This document shows positions 1 to 9,215 of a stretch of 64,000 bases of DNA, in pieces. A program made the position numbers and the translations under genes. Each line of letters begins with the position of its first letter. Within the stretch, counting starts at the first letter, position 1. Source of the stretch: Methanothermobacter tenebrarum (GTDB taxonomy: Archaea > Methanobacteriota > Methanobacteria > Methanobacteriales > DSM-23052); NCBI RefSeq assembly GCF_003264935.1, contig NZ_QLOE01000001.1, positions 174,932-238,931 of the forward strand, read 5' to 3'. A model generated the notes under the pieces. It made no database searches, was not told the DNA's origin, and saw only the letters and a list, made by a program, of their open reading frames with translations.

Positions 1-1046
1 TAGGAACACCCTACACTATAGCGCTAATAGAACGCATAATAAAATCAGAGAGAAAATTCAACGTACCCAATAGGTTAGAGGTTCTAAATGCTGGTGAAAA
101 ATGTCAACTATCACCTGAGATGACACTAGAATTTATAAATGTTACACATAGCATACCCCAGTCAGTCATAGCAGCCCTACACACACCAGAGGGTATAATA
201 GTATATGGTCTAGATTTCAAATTCGACGACCACCAGATAATATCACCACCCCCAGATTACCATCGCCTAAAGGAACTAGGACGTAAAGGAGTGCTGGCAT
301 TAATAGTGGAAACTACGAGAGTAGCTGACTCAGAGGAGGTTAAAACACCATCTGAGAAGGTTGCGAGGATACTACTCGAGGATATAATGAAAAGACCACT
401 CGAAGAAAAATCCGCCATGATAGTAACCACATTTTCATCACACATCGAGCGTATACAAGCCATAAGTGACATAGCAAAAAAAAGCAACCGGCAAATACTT
501 CTACTTGGAAGGTCAATGGAAAGATATTGCAGTCTAGCAGAATCCATGGGAATCCTGAAATTACCAGAAAATGCGAGCATATTCGGAAGTCCCAAATCAG
601 TTAACAGGGCCCTCGCAAGGGCCGAGGCCAAAAGAGAAGATTATCTGCTCGTGACAACAGGACACCAGGGCGAACCAGACGCTCTGCTGCCTAGGATAGC
701 CAATGGTAAAACGCAATTTAATGTAAAGCAAGGAGACAACATCATCATATCTGCGCCTGTCATACCCAATCCAATGAATATAGCAAACCGCAACCTCATG
801 GAGAAAAGACTCACATCAAATGGGGCTAGGATCTATACAAATGCTCACGTATCAGGGCATGCTGGTAAAGAGGATCACAGGGACTTCCTTAGGATGCTCA
901 ACCCAGTCCATGTAATCCCAGCCCACGGGGACATTTACATGTTATCAGCATACGCTGAACTCGCAGAAGAAGAAGGTTACAGGTTAGGTAACGACATCCA
1001 CATATTAAGGAATGGACAAGCCCAAGTCTTCAATGGAGGGATCTGA
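1..1046 (+). CDS. Ribonuclease J (beta-CASP), 5' end outside window
   Basis: The reading frame is open from base 3 to the stop at 1044-1046, so the start lies upstream and the first in-frame ATG (120) is internal. What is visible is the C-terminal part of a metallo-beta-lactamase/beta-CASP nuclease of the archaeal RNase J type. It includes the beta-CASP region and, near the end, the conserved 'VSGHAG' and 'VIPAHGD' motifs that contribute metal and RNA-binding residues. Archaeal RNase J enzymes are 5'-3' exonucleases of mRNA and rRNA metabolism. The idsA start follows the stop by one base. The catalytic HxHxDH motif is not in the window. Confidence 0.85.
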   Translation, partial: GTPYTIALIERIIKSERKFNVPNRLEVLNAGEKCQLSPEMTLEFINVTHSIPQSVIAALHTPEGIIVYGLDFKFDDHQIISPPPDYHRLKELGRKGVLALIVETTRVADSEEVKTPSEKVARILLEDIMKRPLEEKSAMIVTTFSSHIERIQAISDIAKKSNRQILLLGRSMERYCSLAESMGILKLPENASIFGSPKSVNRALARAEAKREDYLLVTTGHQGEPDALLPRIANGKTQFNVKQGDNIIISAPVIPNPMNIANRNLMEKRLTSNGARIYTNAHVSGHAGKEDHRDFLRMLNPVHVIPAHGDIYMLSAYAELAEEEGYRLGNDIHILRNGQAQVFNGGI

Positions 1047-1047
1047 T

Positions 1048-2034
1048 TTGGATTTAATGGAAACACTTGGAGAATACTCCAAGCTCATAAACCCAAGACT
1101 AGAGGAAATATTAGCTGATATAACACCAAGGAGCCTATATGAGGCGTCAATGCACCTTATAAGTGCCGGGGGTAAAAAGATCAGGCCAACATTAGCCCTC
1201 CTCAGTTGCCAGGCAGTAGGTGGTGAAATGGAGGATGCTATGAATGTTGCAACAGCTATCGAGCTAATACACACATTCTCATTAATACATGATGATATCA
1301 TGGACAAAGACGAAATGAGAAGAGGCCAACCATCAGTTCACGTACTCTGGGGAGAATCCATGGCAATACTCGCAGGTGACATACTATTCTCCAAGGCCTT
1401 CGAAAGCACATTAAAGACTAGAATCGATGAAACTTCATACAAGCGTGTTAAGAATGCAATATCAATCATCATAGATTCCTGCGTGAAAATATGTGAAGGA
1501 CAAGCACTAGACATAAGCTTTGAAGAAAACTTCAACATCAAAGAAGAAGAATACCTTGAGATGATCTACAAAAAGACAGCAGCACTCATATCAGCCGCTA
1601 CAAGATCAGGGGCTATAATGGGTGGGGGCACACACGAGGAAATCGAAGCACTGGGAGAATATGGGAAACTAATAGGATTAGCATTCCAAATCCATGACGA
1701 CTACCTAGACATAGCAGGTGACGAAAAAACCTTGGGAAAACCAATAGGAAGCGACATAGCAGAAGGAAAAATGACAATACTCACAGTTAAAACCCTGGAA
1801 AAGGCTTCAGAACAGGACAGGGAAAAACTGATAAGAATATTAGAAGCCAAAAGCCAAGAAGGCGTCAACGAAGCCATAGAAATCTTCAAAAAATATGAAA
1901 CAATAGAATATGCCCACAGACTAGCCAAAGAATACACCAAAAGAGCTAAAGAAAAACTCAAAGTACTAGAAGAATCACAAGCGAAAAAACTCCTACAAGA
2001 AATAGCAGACTTCATAATCGAAAGAAAACATTAG
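1048..2034 (+). CDS. idsA: Bifunctional short-chain isoprenyl diphosphate synthase (FPP/GGPP synthase)
   Basis: Builds the C15/C20 prenyl diphosphates used for archaeal ether lipids. The first Asp-rich motif, DDIMD, is at about residues 82-86 and the second, DDYLD, near residue 215; the GGKKIRP substrate loop lies at 41-47. I prefer the TTG at 1048: it follows the RNase J stop by one base and GGAGGG at 1035-1040 lies 7 bases upstream. The product is then 328 residues, a normal length. In-frame ATGs at 1012 and 1033 would overlap RNase J, and 1057 is another option. It is followed 8 bases later by gltX, so an RNase J-idsA-gltX-dapL transcript is likely. Confidence 0.93.
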   Translation: MDLMETLGEYSKLINPRLEEILADITPRSLYEASMHLISAGGKKIRPTLALLSCQAVGGEMEDAMNVATAIELIHTFSLIHDDIMDKDEMRRGQPSVHVLWGESMAILAGDILFSKAFESTLKTRIDETSYKRVKNAISIIIDSCVKICEGQALDISFEENFNIKEEEYLEMIYKKTAALISAATRSGAIMGGGTHEEIEALGEYGKLIGLAFQIHDDYLDIAGDEKTLGKPIGSDIAEGKMTILTVKTLEKASEQDREKLIRILEAKSQEGVNEAIEIFKKYETIEYAHRLAKEYTKRAKEKLKVLEESQAKKLLQEIADFIIERKH

Positions 2035-2042
2035 GGGAAACA

Positions 2043-3713
2043 ATGAACCTAGAAAAGATAATATACAAATACGCCCTAATAAACGCGGTCAAACACAAAG
2101 GCAAGGCCATGGAAAAGGCAGTTATAGGGGCGATCATGAGCAACGAACCACAATTCAGAAAAAAACCCCAAAAAGTCCTCCAAAAAACAAAAAATATAGT
2201 AGAAAAAGTCAACAAGCTAACCCCCAAAGAACAAAAAAAAGAACTAAAAAAACTAGGAATAAAACTAAAAGAAAAAAAGGAAGCCGAAAAAAAGAAAAAA
2301 CTACCACCACTACCCAACATCCAAGAAAAGGTCATTCTAAGATTCGCCCCAAATCCAAGCGGGCCCCTCCACATAGGACATGCAAGAGCCGCGATACTAA
2401 ACCACGAATACGCCAAAAAATACAAAGGCAAACTAATACTCCGCATGGAAGACACAGACCCCAGAAGAGTAGACCCCAAAGCCTACAAGATGATACAAGA
2501 AGACCTAAAATGGCTAGGAATAAAATGGGACCAACTCATAATACAAAGCGACAGAATACCCACCTATTACAAACACGCGACAAAACTACTAGAAAAAGGT
2601 GGAGGATACATCTGCACATGCAAACCAACAGAATTCAAAAAACTAAAAGACCAATCCAAGCCATGCCCATGCAGAAACCTCCCAACAAAGGAAAACCTCA
2701 AACGCTGGGAGAAAATGCAAAAAATGCCAGAAGGCAAAGCAGTCCTCAGAGTGAAAACAGACCTCAAACACAAAAACCCGGCCATAAGAGACTGGGTAGC
2801 CCTCCGTATAGTAGATGAACCACACCCACGCACAGGAAAAAAATATCGCATATACCCCACAATGAACTTCGCAGTAACAATAGACGACCACCTACTAGGA
2901 ATAACACACGTACTCAGAGGAAAAGACCACATAACAAACACAGAAAAACAAGAATACCTCTACAAACACCTAGGATGGAAGCCGCCAACATTCATACACT
3001 ACGGCCGACTACACATGGAAAACATACAACTCAGCACATCCAAAACAAAAGAAGGAATACAAAAAGGAAAATACAAAGGATGGGACGACCCCAGACTCGG
3101 AACAATAAGAGCCATAAAAAGGCGAGGAATACAAGCACAGGCCATAAGAGAAGCCATGATAGAAATCGGCGCGAAAATAGCAGACTCAACCCTAACCTGG
3201 AAAAAAATCTACGGCCTAAACAAAAACATACTAGAAGAGATAGCAAACAGATACTTCTTCGTAGCAGAACCCCAACCATTCAAAATCAAAAACCTCCCAG
3301 AACACTTAAAAGGTACAATAGAAAGACCATTACACCCAGACCACCCAGAAAGGGGCCAAAGGAAAATACCATTCAACGGCAGAGTCTACATCCAAAAAGA
3401 CGACCTCAAAAAAGCGAAAATACTAAGACTCGTAGATGCGGTCAACGTCAAAATAAAAAACAACAGCCTAGAATATCACAGCATGAGCCTAGAAGAAGCG
3501 AGAAAACACAATGCAAAAATAATACACTGGGTGCCAATGGACGAAAACATACCAGCCAATGTAATAATGCCAAACACAAAAATTGTAGAAGGCCTCCTTG
3601 AACCAGCCGCAAAAAGCCTCAAAATCGACCAAATAGTACAACTTGAAAGATTTGGATTCGCAAGAGTAGATAAAACAAACAAAAAAACCACATTCTATTA
3701 CACCCACAAATAA
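2043..3713 (+). CDS. gltX: Glutamyl-tRNA synthetase (archaeal, non-discriminating type)
   Basis: Class I synthetase that charges tRNA with glutamate. In archaea lacking GlnRS it also forms Glu-tRNA(Gln), which GatDE (32761-35934 here) converts to Gln-tRNA(Gln). An N-terminal Lys-rich extension of about 90 residues precedes 'FAPNPSGPLHIGHARA', with the HIGH motif at 110-113. A KMSKS-like 'LSTSK' lies near residue 330. The length of 556 aa is normal for the archaeal/eukaryotic GlxRS group. Codons are strongly A-rich (ATA, AGA, AAA). The ATG follows the idsA stop by 8 bases and precedes dapL by 19. Confidence 0.96.
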   Translation: MNLEKIIYKYALINAVKHKGKAMEKAVIGAIMSNEPQFRKKPQKVLQKTKNIVEKVNKLTPKEQKKELKKLGIKLKEKKEAEKKKKLPPLPNIQEKVILRFAPNPSGPLHIGHARAAILNHEYAKKYKGKLILRMEDTDPRRVDPKAYKMIQEDLKWLGIKWDQLIIQSDRIPTYYKHATKLLEKGGGYICTCKPTEFKKLKDQSKPCPCRNLPTKENLKRWEKMQKMPEGKAVLRVKTDLKHKNPAIRDWVALRIVDEPHPRTGKKYRIYPTMNFAVTIDDHLLGITHVLRGKDHITNTEKQEYLYKHLGWKPPTFIHYGRLHMENIQLSTSKTKEGIQKGKYKGWDDPRLGTIRAIKRRGIQAQAIREAMIEIGAKIADSTLTWKKIYGLNKNILEEIANRYFFVAEPQPFKIKNLPEHLKGTIERPLHPDHPERGQRKIPFNGRVYIQKDDLKKAKILRLVDAVNVKIKNNSLEYHSMSLEEARKHNAKIIHWVPMDENIPANVIMPNTKIVEGLLEPAAKSLKIDQIVQLERFGFARVDKTNKKTTFYYTHK

Positions 3714-3732
3714 ATAAAGGAGGATAAAAAAT

Positions 3733-4962
3733 TTGACGCTAATCAACGAAAATTACCTACACCTCGAAGAAAGCTACCTATTCTCCGAAATCAACCAGAA
3801 AATAGAAGAATACCGAAAAGAAAACCCAAAGGCCAATATAATAAGCATGGGCATAGGAGACGTTACAAGACCACTACCAAAAGCCGTCATAGAAGCATTC
3901 CACAATGCAGTGGATGAAATGGCCCACAAGGAAACATTCAAAGGATACGGCCCAGAACAAGGCTACCCATTCCTCAGAGAAGCGATAATAGAAAACGACT
4001 ACAAACCAAGAGGGGTCAAACTAACACTACAAGAGGTATTCATAAGTGATGGTGCAAAATGCGACACAGCAAACATCCAAGAAATATTCAGCAAAGACAA
4101 CAAAGTCGCCATAACAGACCCAGTATACCCAGTATACGTTGAGAGTAATGTAATGGCAGGCCGGGGAGGACCACAAGACAAAAAAGGCCAATACAATGGG
4201 ATCATATACCTACCATGCACGGCAGAAAACAACTTCCAACCACCCCTACCAGAAGAAAAAGCAGACCTGATCTACCTCTGCTACCCAAACAATCCAACAG
4301 GGACGAGCCTAACAAAAGACCAACTGAAAGAATGGGTTGACTATGCAAGGGACAACAATAGCATAATACTATTCGACGGAGCATACGAAGCCTACATACA
4401 AGAAAAGAATATACCACACAGCATCTACGAAATAGAAGGGGCCCTGGAAGTTGCGATAGAATTCAGGAGCTTCTCAAAGACAGCAGGCTTCACAGGTACA
4501 AGATGCGCCTACACCATAGTACCAGAAGAACTAGAAGCAGAAGACAGCCAAGGAAGAAAACACCCACTAAATAGGTTATGGAACAGAAGACAAACCACAA
4601 AATTCAATGGCGTATCCTATCCAGTACAAGTGGCGGCAGCAGCAACCTACACCAAAGAAGGACAAAAAGAAATCAAAAAATCAATAAAATACTACATGGA
4701 AAATGCTAGGATAATCAGAGAAAACCTAAAGGATACTGGCCTAGAATATTATGGTGGGGTCAATGCGCCATACATTTGGATCAAAACACCCAATATGAGT
4801 TCATGGCAATTCTTCGACAAACTACTAGAAGAAGCCCAGGTAGTAGGCACACCAGGCACGGGCTTCGGGCCAAGCGGCGAAGGATATTTTAGATTAACAG
4901 CATTCAACACGCGAAAAAACACCAAAGAGGCAATGGAAAGAATAAAAAAGATAGAATTTTGA
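3733..4962 (+). CDS. dapL: LL-diaminopimelate aminotransferase
   Basis: PLP-dependent class I/II aminotransferase that makes LL-diaminopimelate directly from tetrahydrodipicolinate, the one-step lysine route of methanogens. The PLP lysine is K249 in 'SFSKTAGF'; 'YPNNPTGT' and 'FDGAYEAY' are the expected cofactor motifs. The TTG start at 3733 is supported by AAGGAGG at 3717-3723. Length (409 aa) is typical. It is the last gene of the plus-strand run; only 4 bases separate its stop from the convergent gene ending at 4967. From memory, the M. thermautotrophicus DapL gene lies beside gltX in the same way. Confidence 0.95.
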   Translation: MTLINENYLHLEESYLFSEINQKIEEYRKENPKANIISMGIGDVTRPLPKAVIEAFHNAVDEMAHKETFKGYGPEQGYPFLREAIIENDYKPRGVKLTLQEVFISDGAKCDTANIQEIFSKDNKVAITDPVYPVYVESNVMAGRGGPQDKKGQYNGIIYLPCTAENNFQPPLPEEKADLIYLCYPNNPTGTSLTKDQLKEWVDYARDNNSIILFDGAYEAYIQEKNIPHSIYEIEGALEVAIEFRSFSKTAGFTGTRCAYTIVPEELEAEDSQGRKHPLNRLWNRRQTTKFNGVSYPVQVAAAATYTKEGQKEIKKSIKYYMENARIIRENLKDTGLEYYGGVNAPYIWIKTPNMSSWQFFDKLLEEAQVVGTPGTGFGPSGEGYFRLTAFNTRKNTKEAMERIKKIEF

Positions 4963-4966
4963 AAAA

Positions 4967-5854
4967 TTATTTTCTTTCGATTTTTATCTTTATAGGTGCT
5001 TCCACACCCCTCCTACGCAACATCCAAATGACTAATCCTATTATGATGAGGATTATAAGCCATACTGGTATAACTACGACAGTATCAGTGGTATTTATTG
5101 TCTTGATTGCCTGGAACCTACCATATTTTATTGTTGTATCTACCTTGTATAAGCCAAGGTCTGTCCATCCAGGGGTCCACCTTTCAACGAGAGTATAATT
5201 ATCTTCAGGGTATACCACGCCTTCTATAGGAATACTATGACTGGTCAAACCTTTAATGTCTATTGAACCTGTCATGTTTGCCTGAACGGTACCATTATTC
5301 TTGAGCTCATAGACAAACTCTCCTGGAATAAAACTCAGAAGTATAATAGGTGCCTTATGGTCAATGAGTTGTAGGGATTCTATGATAGGCCCTGGGAGTC
5401 CCACTCTTATGGGTACTACAAGTTCGACTCCATGGGTGATTTGCGTTCCACCTGTAACATTCTCCACCACGGGAAGACCCCTTATAACAAGTGCGCCTAC
5501 AGCATCTGAATAATTTATCTTAGATGGTGCTTTTACAGTGAATGTTATCTTCCTGGATTCTCCAGGTTTTAAAGTGAATGTTGTGTTACCATTGATTGTT
5601 ATCCAATTTGCAATACCTTTATCAGAATATACGAGGTGTATGCTGTCCATAAGAAGCCTCTTTTTTTCAACGGTAACATTGACAGTTTCATTACCGATAT
5701 TTTTCACTGTAACTTCACCGGTTACTGTCCCACCTGGTTTGAGGTCGTAGCGGAATTCCGCCGGCGAAGCCCATAGGCCAGTTGCAATAATTGGATATAG
5801 TGACCCTAGGAAGAATATGAACATTAAAGTTGCCACAAAAATCTTGAACTTCAT
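4967..5854 (-). CDS. Secreted Ig-fold protein with C-terminal membrane anchor, WxIP/DUF916-like
   Basis: A signal peptide occupies about residues 1-27. Two Ig-like beta-sandwich modules follow: the first starts 'KPGGTVTGEVTVKN' and contains 'LKPGESRKITFTVKAP'. A single membrane helix near residues 262-280 is followed by a basic cytoplasmic tail ('MLRRRG'). This signal peptide, double Ig, TM, Arg-tail plan and the PGE/PGG phrases are those of the DUF916/DUF3324 WxL-interacting proteins of Gram-positive bacteria. No single motif proves homology, so this is inference. A strong G-rich ribosome binding site precedes the ATG. The next two upstream genes on this strand encode small secreted proteins that may be partners. 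Confidence 0.7.
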   Translation of the reverse strand: MKFKIFVATLMFIFFLGSLYPIIATGLWASPAEFRYDLKPGGTVTGEVTVKNIGNETVNVTVEKKRLLMDSIHLVYSDKGIANWITINGNTTFTLKPGESRKITFTVKAPSKINYSDAVGALVIRGLPVVENVTGGTQITHGVELVVPIRVGLPGPIIESLQLIDHKAPIILLSFIPGEFVYELKNNGTVQANMTGSIDIKGLTSHSIPIEGVVYPEDNYTLVERWTPGWTDLGLYKVDTTIKYGRFQAIKTINTTDTVVVIPVWLIILIIIGLVIWMLRRRGVEAPIKIKIERK

Positions 5855-5949
5855 CTGAGACTCTCCCCCCTACAGTTGACTAAATTTGGTCATAATAAAT
5901 AAGGTAGAATAAAAAAAGTTTTTGCTAAAAAATGCGAATTGGATCAGAT

Positions 5950-6477
5950 CTATGGTGGTCTGTTGTGTTTCACGGCAGTGTAGATCAAGGTTATAACATA
6001 GGTTCCATCTTCTGTAAATGATGGTATTGTAAGCTCTTGCTTTGTGGTCCATGTAAATGGTGTTCCTGAACCCTGACTAGCCTTAGGCATGTTATCATAT
6101 ATCTTTAAAAGACTTGTTGAAAGTTGTTCGAAGCTTCCGGTAACATTACTCCATATCTTATAATTACCAGCTATTGGTATTGTGTCCTCTGTGTTTGGAG
6201 TGGTTGGTCTAAAGTCTGTGTCATTTGTCTGGACATAAAGGTCTATTTTAACATTACCAGTGTTCCTTATATTGTAACTTGGGCTCTCGTAAGTACCACC
6301 TGCACTCTGATTACCAAAGTCCACTGGACTGTCAACAGCTATTGATATGGACTCTGCTACTGATACGGTTACATTCTGGTTTGCCGTGGCTGCTGATGAT
6401 GTGTCATATGCTCCTAATGCGACTGCGAACATCAAAGCCAACAGTAACGCTATTAATCCTCCGATTTTTTCCTTCAT
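5950..6477 (-). CDS. Small secreted beta-sandwich protein, WxL-like candidate
   Basis: A 175-aa protein with an N-terminal signal sequence (to about residue 30). The Ser/Thr/Asn-rich mature part starts 'NQNVTVSVAESISIAVDSPVDFGN' (first 20 residues suffice to show its style) and ends in an alternating hydrophobic strand 'GTYVITLIYTAV'. The ending and overall plan match the product of 6723-7241, so the two are probably paralogues. There is no membrane anchor, so retention would need a partner such as the anchored protein at 4967-5854. GGTGAT precedes the ATG, and a TATA-like TTTTATAATTA lies about 40 bases upstream. No family assigned with certainty. Confidence 0.65.
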   Translation of the reverse strand: MKEKIGGLIALLLALMFAVALGAYDTSSAATANQNVTVSVAESISIAVDSPVDFGNQSAGGTYESPSYNIRNTGNVKIDLYVQTNDTDFRPTTPNTEDTIPIAGNYKIWSNVTGSFEQLSTSLLKIYDNMPKASQGSGTPFTWTTKQELTIPSFTEDGTYVITLIYTAVKHNRPP

Positions 6478-6722
6478 ATTATATCACCTAACGACAATCC
6501 CAATATAGTCTTAATTATAAAACGATTTTTTCATAGGGTATATTTAAAGTTTTTGGTTTATGTGAAGATTGAGACCAAACATAAAAAAGTTTGTGACTAT
6601 TGTCACGATAAGTTGGCGGGTCCACAAAAAAATTGAATGGTCATAGAGATCCTAAAAAAGAGGAAATACTCAACCCTCCCCCAAAGGACGTCCAAAAAAC
6701 CCCCCAAAAAAATAAGGAATTT
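6478..6722. other. Intergenic region between two secreted-protein genes: promoter and terminator
   Basis: The 6480-6530 part carries a minus-strand TATA element (TTTTATAATTA, about 6507-6520) for the 5950-6477 gene. The 6694-6712 part has two A-runs on the plus strand, which are T-runs on the minus strand and would end the 6723-7241 transcript. Two short sequences, TTTATGTGAAGA (6557-6568) and GTGACTATT (6593-6601), recur upstream of the adhesin pseudogene (41125-41136 and 41166-41174). No convincing gene is seen. Confidence 0.5.
6694..6712 (-). terminator. Oligo-T terminator of the 6723-7241 gene
   Basis: Read on the minus strand, the sequence just after the stop contains runs of seven and six T separated by six G. 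Archaeal RNA polymerase ends transcription at such T-tracts. The position, 10-29 bases past the stop codon, fits. Confidence 0.5.
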
Positions 6723-7241
6723 TCATGTTGCAGTATAGATTATGGTCACAGAATATGTTTCAGGGTCAGTGTAAGATGGTACAGTAATATAGAAATTCAT
6801 AGGGACCGTAAGAGTTCCCAAAAGGCCGCTATAGTTTGCTATAATATAATTTGTTGTTGTGAATGATCTCTTGGGGACATTTGATGTGCTGAATTTAAGA
6901 TTTGATAAGGGGATTGAACCATTGGCACCTATAAGATCGCCGGTTGCCCTTACATAAAGATGATCATTAAACGCCAAAATGTATGTGACAGTTACGGTTG
7001 CAGCGTTTTGGTAGCTTCTTTCTATGCCATCAGGGGGTACCGTTCCAAGATCTAAAGTAGATGGGGTTACACTAACAGATGACCACACCGAAAGTGGTTG
7101 TACTGTGGTGTTATTTGTAGTATTGGACTTGTTTGAAGTTTGGTTTGTCTCGTTTTCTGCTGCAACTGCAAATACGCCCAACAATAACACACATAATACC
7201 ATGACTGAAAGAATCCTTGAATCCAAATCTAATACCCCCAT
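6723..7241 (-). CDS. Small secreted Thr/Asn-rich beta-sandwich protein
   Basis: A 172-aa protein with a signal sequence (about residues 8-28), then an Asn/Thr linker 'ENETNQTSNKSNTTNNTT' likely to be glycosylated, then a beta-rich domain that ends 'DPETYSVTIIYTAT'. The end matches the 'TYVITLIYTA' of the 5950-6477 product, pointing to a shared fold. An alternative TTG start at 7226 sits 6-7 bases after GGGGGT and gives a more compact signal peptide; the ATG at 7241 has no clear ribosome binding site. Function unknown; a surface role is inferred from the signal peptide. Confidence 0.6.
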   Translation of the reverse strand: MGVLDLDSRILSVMVLCVLLLGVFAVAAENETNQTSNKSNTTNNTTVQPLSVWSSVSVTPSTLDLGTVPPDGIERSYQNAATVTVTYILAFNDHLYVRATGDLIGANGSIPLSNLKFSTSNVPKRSFTTTNYIIANYSGLLGTLTVPMNFYITVPSYTDPETYSVTIIYTAT

Positions 7242-7267
7242 GATGTTATCTGTTAATAAATTTATTA

Positions 7268-7960
7268 TTAAACTTTTTTTTGGATGAGTATCTTTTTTCC
7301 TTTTCTATGCCTTCTATATTCTAGTGATGTTGAAACATTTGATAAGTATTTTTTGCTGATATTCTTCACGGCCTCTATTATGCCTTTTGATGGTCTTGGC
7401 ATATTCAACTTGCTGGGTACATGGGCTATTATATGATATGGTAGATCCCATCTTCCAATGAATTTTGCGATCTTCCCAATCTCAGATACTCCTATTATGC
7501 CTGGTATGAGTACGGTTGAAATTTCCACCTTAAAATTAAGGTCTCCCTTGTTTTCTCCAAGATATTCTATGGCTTCAAGGACTCTCTTATTTGATTGAGA
7601 AGTGAGAATCTTATGTTTTTTATCATCCAAGGCCTTGAGGTTCACATGAACCTCGTTGACTTTCAATTTGTCTATTTTCTCAAGTAAGTATGAGCCGTTA
7701 GTGGATAATATACTATAGAAGTTTCCATCTAGGAGTTTTGTCAAACTTGGGAGATCCTCCTGGAGTGTTGGTTCTCCGCCGGCTATTGTAATCCTAGAGA
7801 GATTGTATACCCTTCCTATCTTGGAGAGGATATCATATAGGCATTTTGTTGTAAGTTTTGTGCAATCTTGTGGTTTGAAAAAACAATATTTGCACTTGAA
7901 ATTGCACCCGTATACTAGCAATGTTATCTTATCACTTACTGAAATATGGGAAATTCTCAT
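7268..7960 (-). CDS. Radical SAM protein, activase/QueE-like
   Basis: The 4Fe-4S/SAM motif CX3CX2C is C19, C23, C26 ('GCNFKCKYC'), followed by 'GGEPTL', the SAM-binding glycine motif. At 230 aa it contains only a radical SAM core, without SPASM or second cluster, like glycyl-radical-enzyme activases or QueE-type proteins. The substrate cannot be told from sequence. GAGGTC precedes the ATG. It is divergent from the phosphatase gene at 8007, and a short inverted repeat (7979-7991) sits between them. It ends 27 bases from the secreted-protein gene at 7241, so co-transcription with that gene is possible. Confidence 0.8.
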   Translation of the reverse strand: MRISHISVSDKITLLVYGCNFKCKYCFFKPQDCTKLTTKCLYDILSKIGRVYNLSRITIAGGEPTLQEDLPSLTKLLDGNFYSILSTNGSYLLEKIDKLKVNEVHVNLKALDDKKHKILTSQSNKRVLEAIEYLGENKGDLNFKVEISTVLIPGIIGVSEIGKIAKFIGRWDLPYHIIAHVPSKLNMPRPSKGIIEAVKNISKKYLSNVSTSLEYRRHRKGKKILIQKKV

Positions 7961-7970
7961 AAGACCTCAT

Positions 7971-8006
7971 CATATAATAGTGGTTACACCACCATAATAA
8001 TCTTTG
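7971..8006 (+). promoter_or_regulatory. Divergent promoter with GTGGT/ACCAC repeat; probable leaderless start
   Basis: CATATAATAG (about 7973-7982) is a TATA box for the plus-strand phosphatase gene. Its normal 25-30-base spacing puts transcription start at about 8003-8007, on the start codon itself, which explains the absent ribosome binding site. The inverted repeat GTGGT-TAC-ACCAC lies just downstream of the TATA box and could bind a regulator. Confidence 0.45.
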
Positions 8007-8777
8007 ATGCATATGTATAGGGGTGGTCTCATAGAAGTTGGTGGAAGTGAAAATCTACTTGTTGTCACAGATCTCCATGGCAATCTTAGAGACTTTAAAA
8101 CTTATCTTAAAATCTGGGAAGAAGACTATAATAGAGGGTGTCCTATTGTCTTCACCGGAGACTTCATACACTCCATGGGATATGAGGACGGATCGGTAGA
8201 AATCCTAGAAACTTTGAGGGTATATTATCGCCGCTATAAGAATTTTTATCTCCTCCTTGGAAACCATGAGTGGTCGCATATCACGGGCATAGATGTCTTT
8301 AAGGGTGGTATAAACCAGAGCCTATCATTCGAGAGACTATTAAATGAAAAATTCGGGGACCATTGGATGGAAAAACTAGAATCCTATAAAAGATTCTTCA
8401 AAGAATTGCCCTTCGCTGTTAAAACAGAAAATAAAGTATTCATAAGCCACGCCGGCCCATCAAGGCACATAAAAGGCATAGATGATATGATAAACATAAA
8501 AGAGAACGGCTACCAGAGCCCAGCAGTATATGAGATGTTATGGAACCGTTACGGATCCTACCTGGAAGATGATATAGATGAATTCTTAAAGAGAGTTGAA
8601 TGTAATGCTATGATAGTCGGGCACACCCCAGTCGACGGCTACCAGATTATAGGCAACCAGATCATACTATCATCAAGTTATAGTGCAGGAAGAAAAGCCT
8701 ACATAAACCTAGATTTAAAGGCGAAAATAGAAAGTGCCCAAGACCTCATCCAGATGATAAAATTCATACAATATTAA
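8007..8777 (+). CDS. Calcineurin-like metallophosphoesterase (PPP-type phosphatase)
   Basis: All motifs of the metallophosphoesterase family are present: D22-L-H24-G, 'GDFIHSMG' (GDxx), 'GNHEW' (GNHE), and 'VGHTPVDGYQ' (GHTP), with 'SHAGPS' near the middle. The motif set and length of 256 aa match the PPP/bis(5'-nucleosyl)tetraphosphatase-like group, so it hydrolyses phosphoesters, perhaps phosphoproteins or dinucleotides. ATG 8007 is preferred, with a TTG directly before it at 8004; neither has a ribosome binding site, and the TATA position suggests a leaderless mRNA. It is divergent from the radical SAM gene. Confidence 0.88.
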   Translation: MHMYRGGLIEVGGSENLLVVTDLHGNLRDFKTYLKIWEEDYNRGCPIVFTGDFIHSMGYEDGSVEILETLRVYYRRYKNFYLLLGNHEWSHITGIDVFKGGINQSLSFERLLNEKFGDHWMEKLESYKRFFKELPFAVKTENKVFISHAGPSRHIKGIDDMINIKENGYQSPAVYEMLWNRYGSYLEDDIDEFLKRVECNAMIVGHTPVDGYQIIGNQIILSSSYSAGRKAYINLDLKAKIESAQDLIQMIKFIQY

Positions 8778-8915
8778 TTCAAAAAAAGTGCGCTGGAAAA
8801 TTGTACATTTCAACCCCCCCATCACATGTTTTAAGGTCTCCCCTTGGGGTAATGTTTCGAATCACTTAAATAATTTAACCTACCATATCATAATACAGGT
8901 TGGGGATGAAAAGCG

Positions 8916-9170
8916 ATGAGACCGGATTGGAGAAAGAGCATGAAAAGGACTATTATAGTCCATGCGAATGATCTAGAAGTGAAATCTGCACCATCCATTC
9001 CATCTAAAAAAAGCCAACACCAAAAGATTGTTAAAAACACCATAAAAGTACATAGGGTACACTGCAGGCCCCCTATGATAATCAAAGCCCTAATATTGGG
9101 GATTTTATCACTATTCACCTTTGGCCTTGCTGGTATAGCATATCTATTCTATAAAATAAGAAAAAAATAA
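8916..9170 (+). CDS. Small basic protein with C-terminal membrane helix
   Basis: An 84-aa product: a polar, basic N-terminal half with a Ser/Pro/Lys stretch, then a hydrophobic segment of about 23 residues ('ALILGILSLFTFGLAGIAYL') and the basic tail 'YKIRKK'. This is a tail-anchor-like arrangement. GGGGATG about 7 bases upstream could act as ribosome binding site, and TTAAATAATTT (8866-8877) as a promoter element. No family recognised. An antisense open frame (8888-9118) exists but has worse composition. Moderately confident it is a gene. Confidence 0.5.
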   Translation: MRPDWRKSMKRTIIVHANDLEVKSAPSIPSKKSQHQKIVKNTIKVHRVHCRPPMIIKALILGILSLFTFGLAGIAYLFYKIRKK

Positions 9171-9215
9171 GAGTGTGGTTCCATTTATCGCCCCCTGATA
9201 GCCTATGAGTGGTTT

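Noticed and set aside
3031..3601. Long antisense and alternative-frame open frames inside gltX
   Set aside because: They come from the extreme A-rich codon use of gltX; they have no ribosome binding sites and low-complexity Arg/Lys/Thr or Phe/Leu content.
8888..9118. Antisense 76-codon frame opposite the 8916-9170 small protein
   Set aside because: No ribosome binding site; the plus-strand product has a cleaner membrane-anchor structure.
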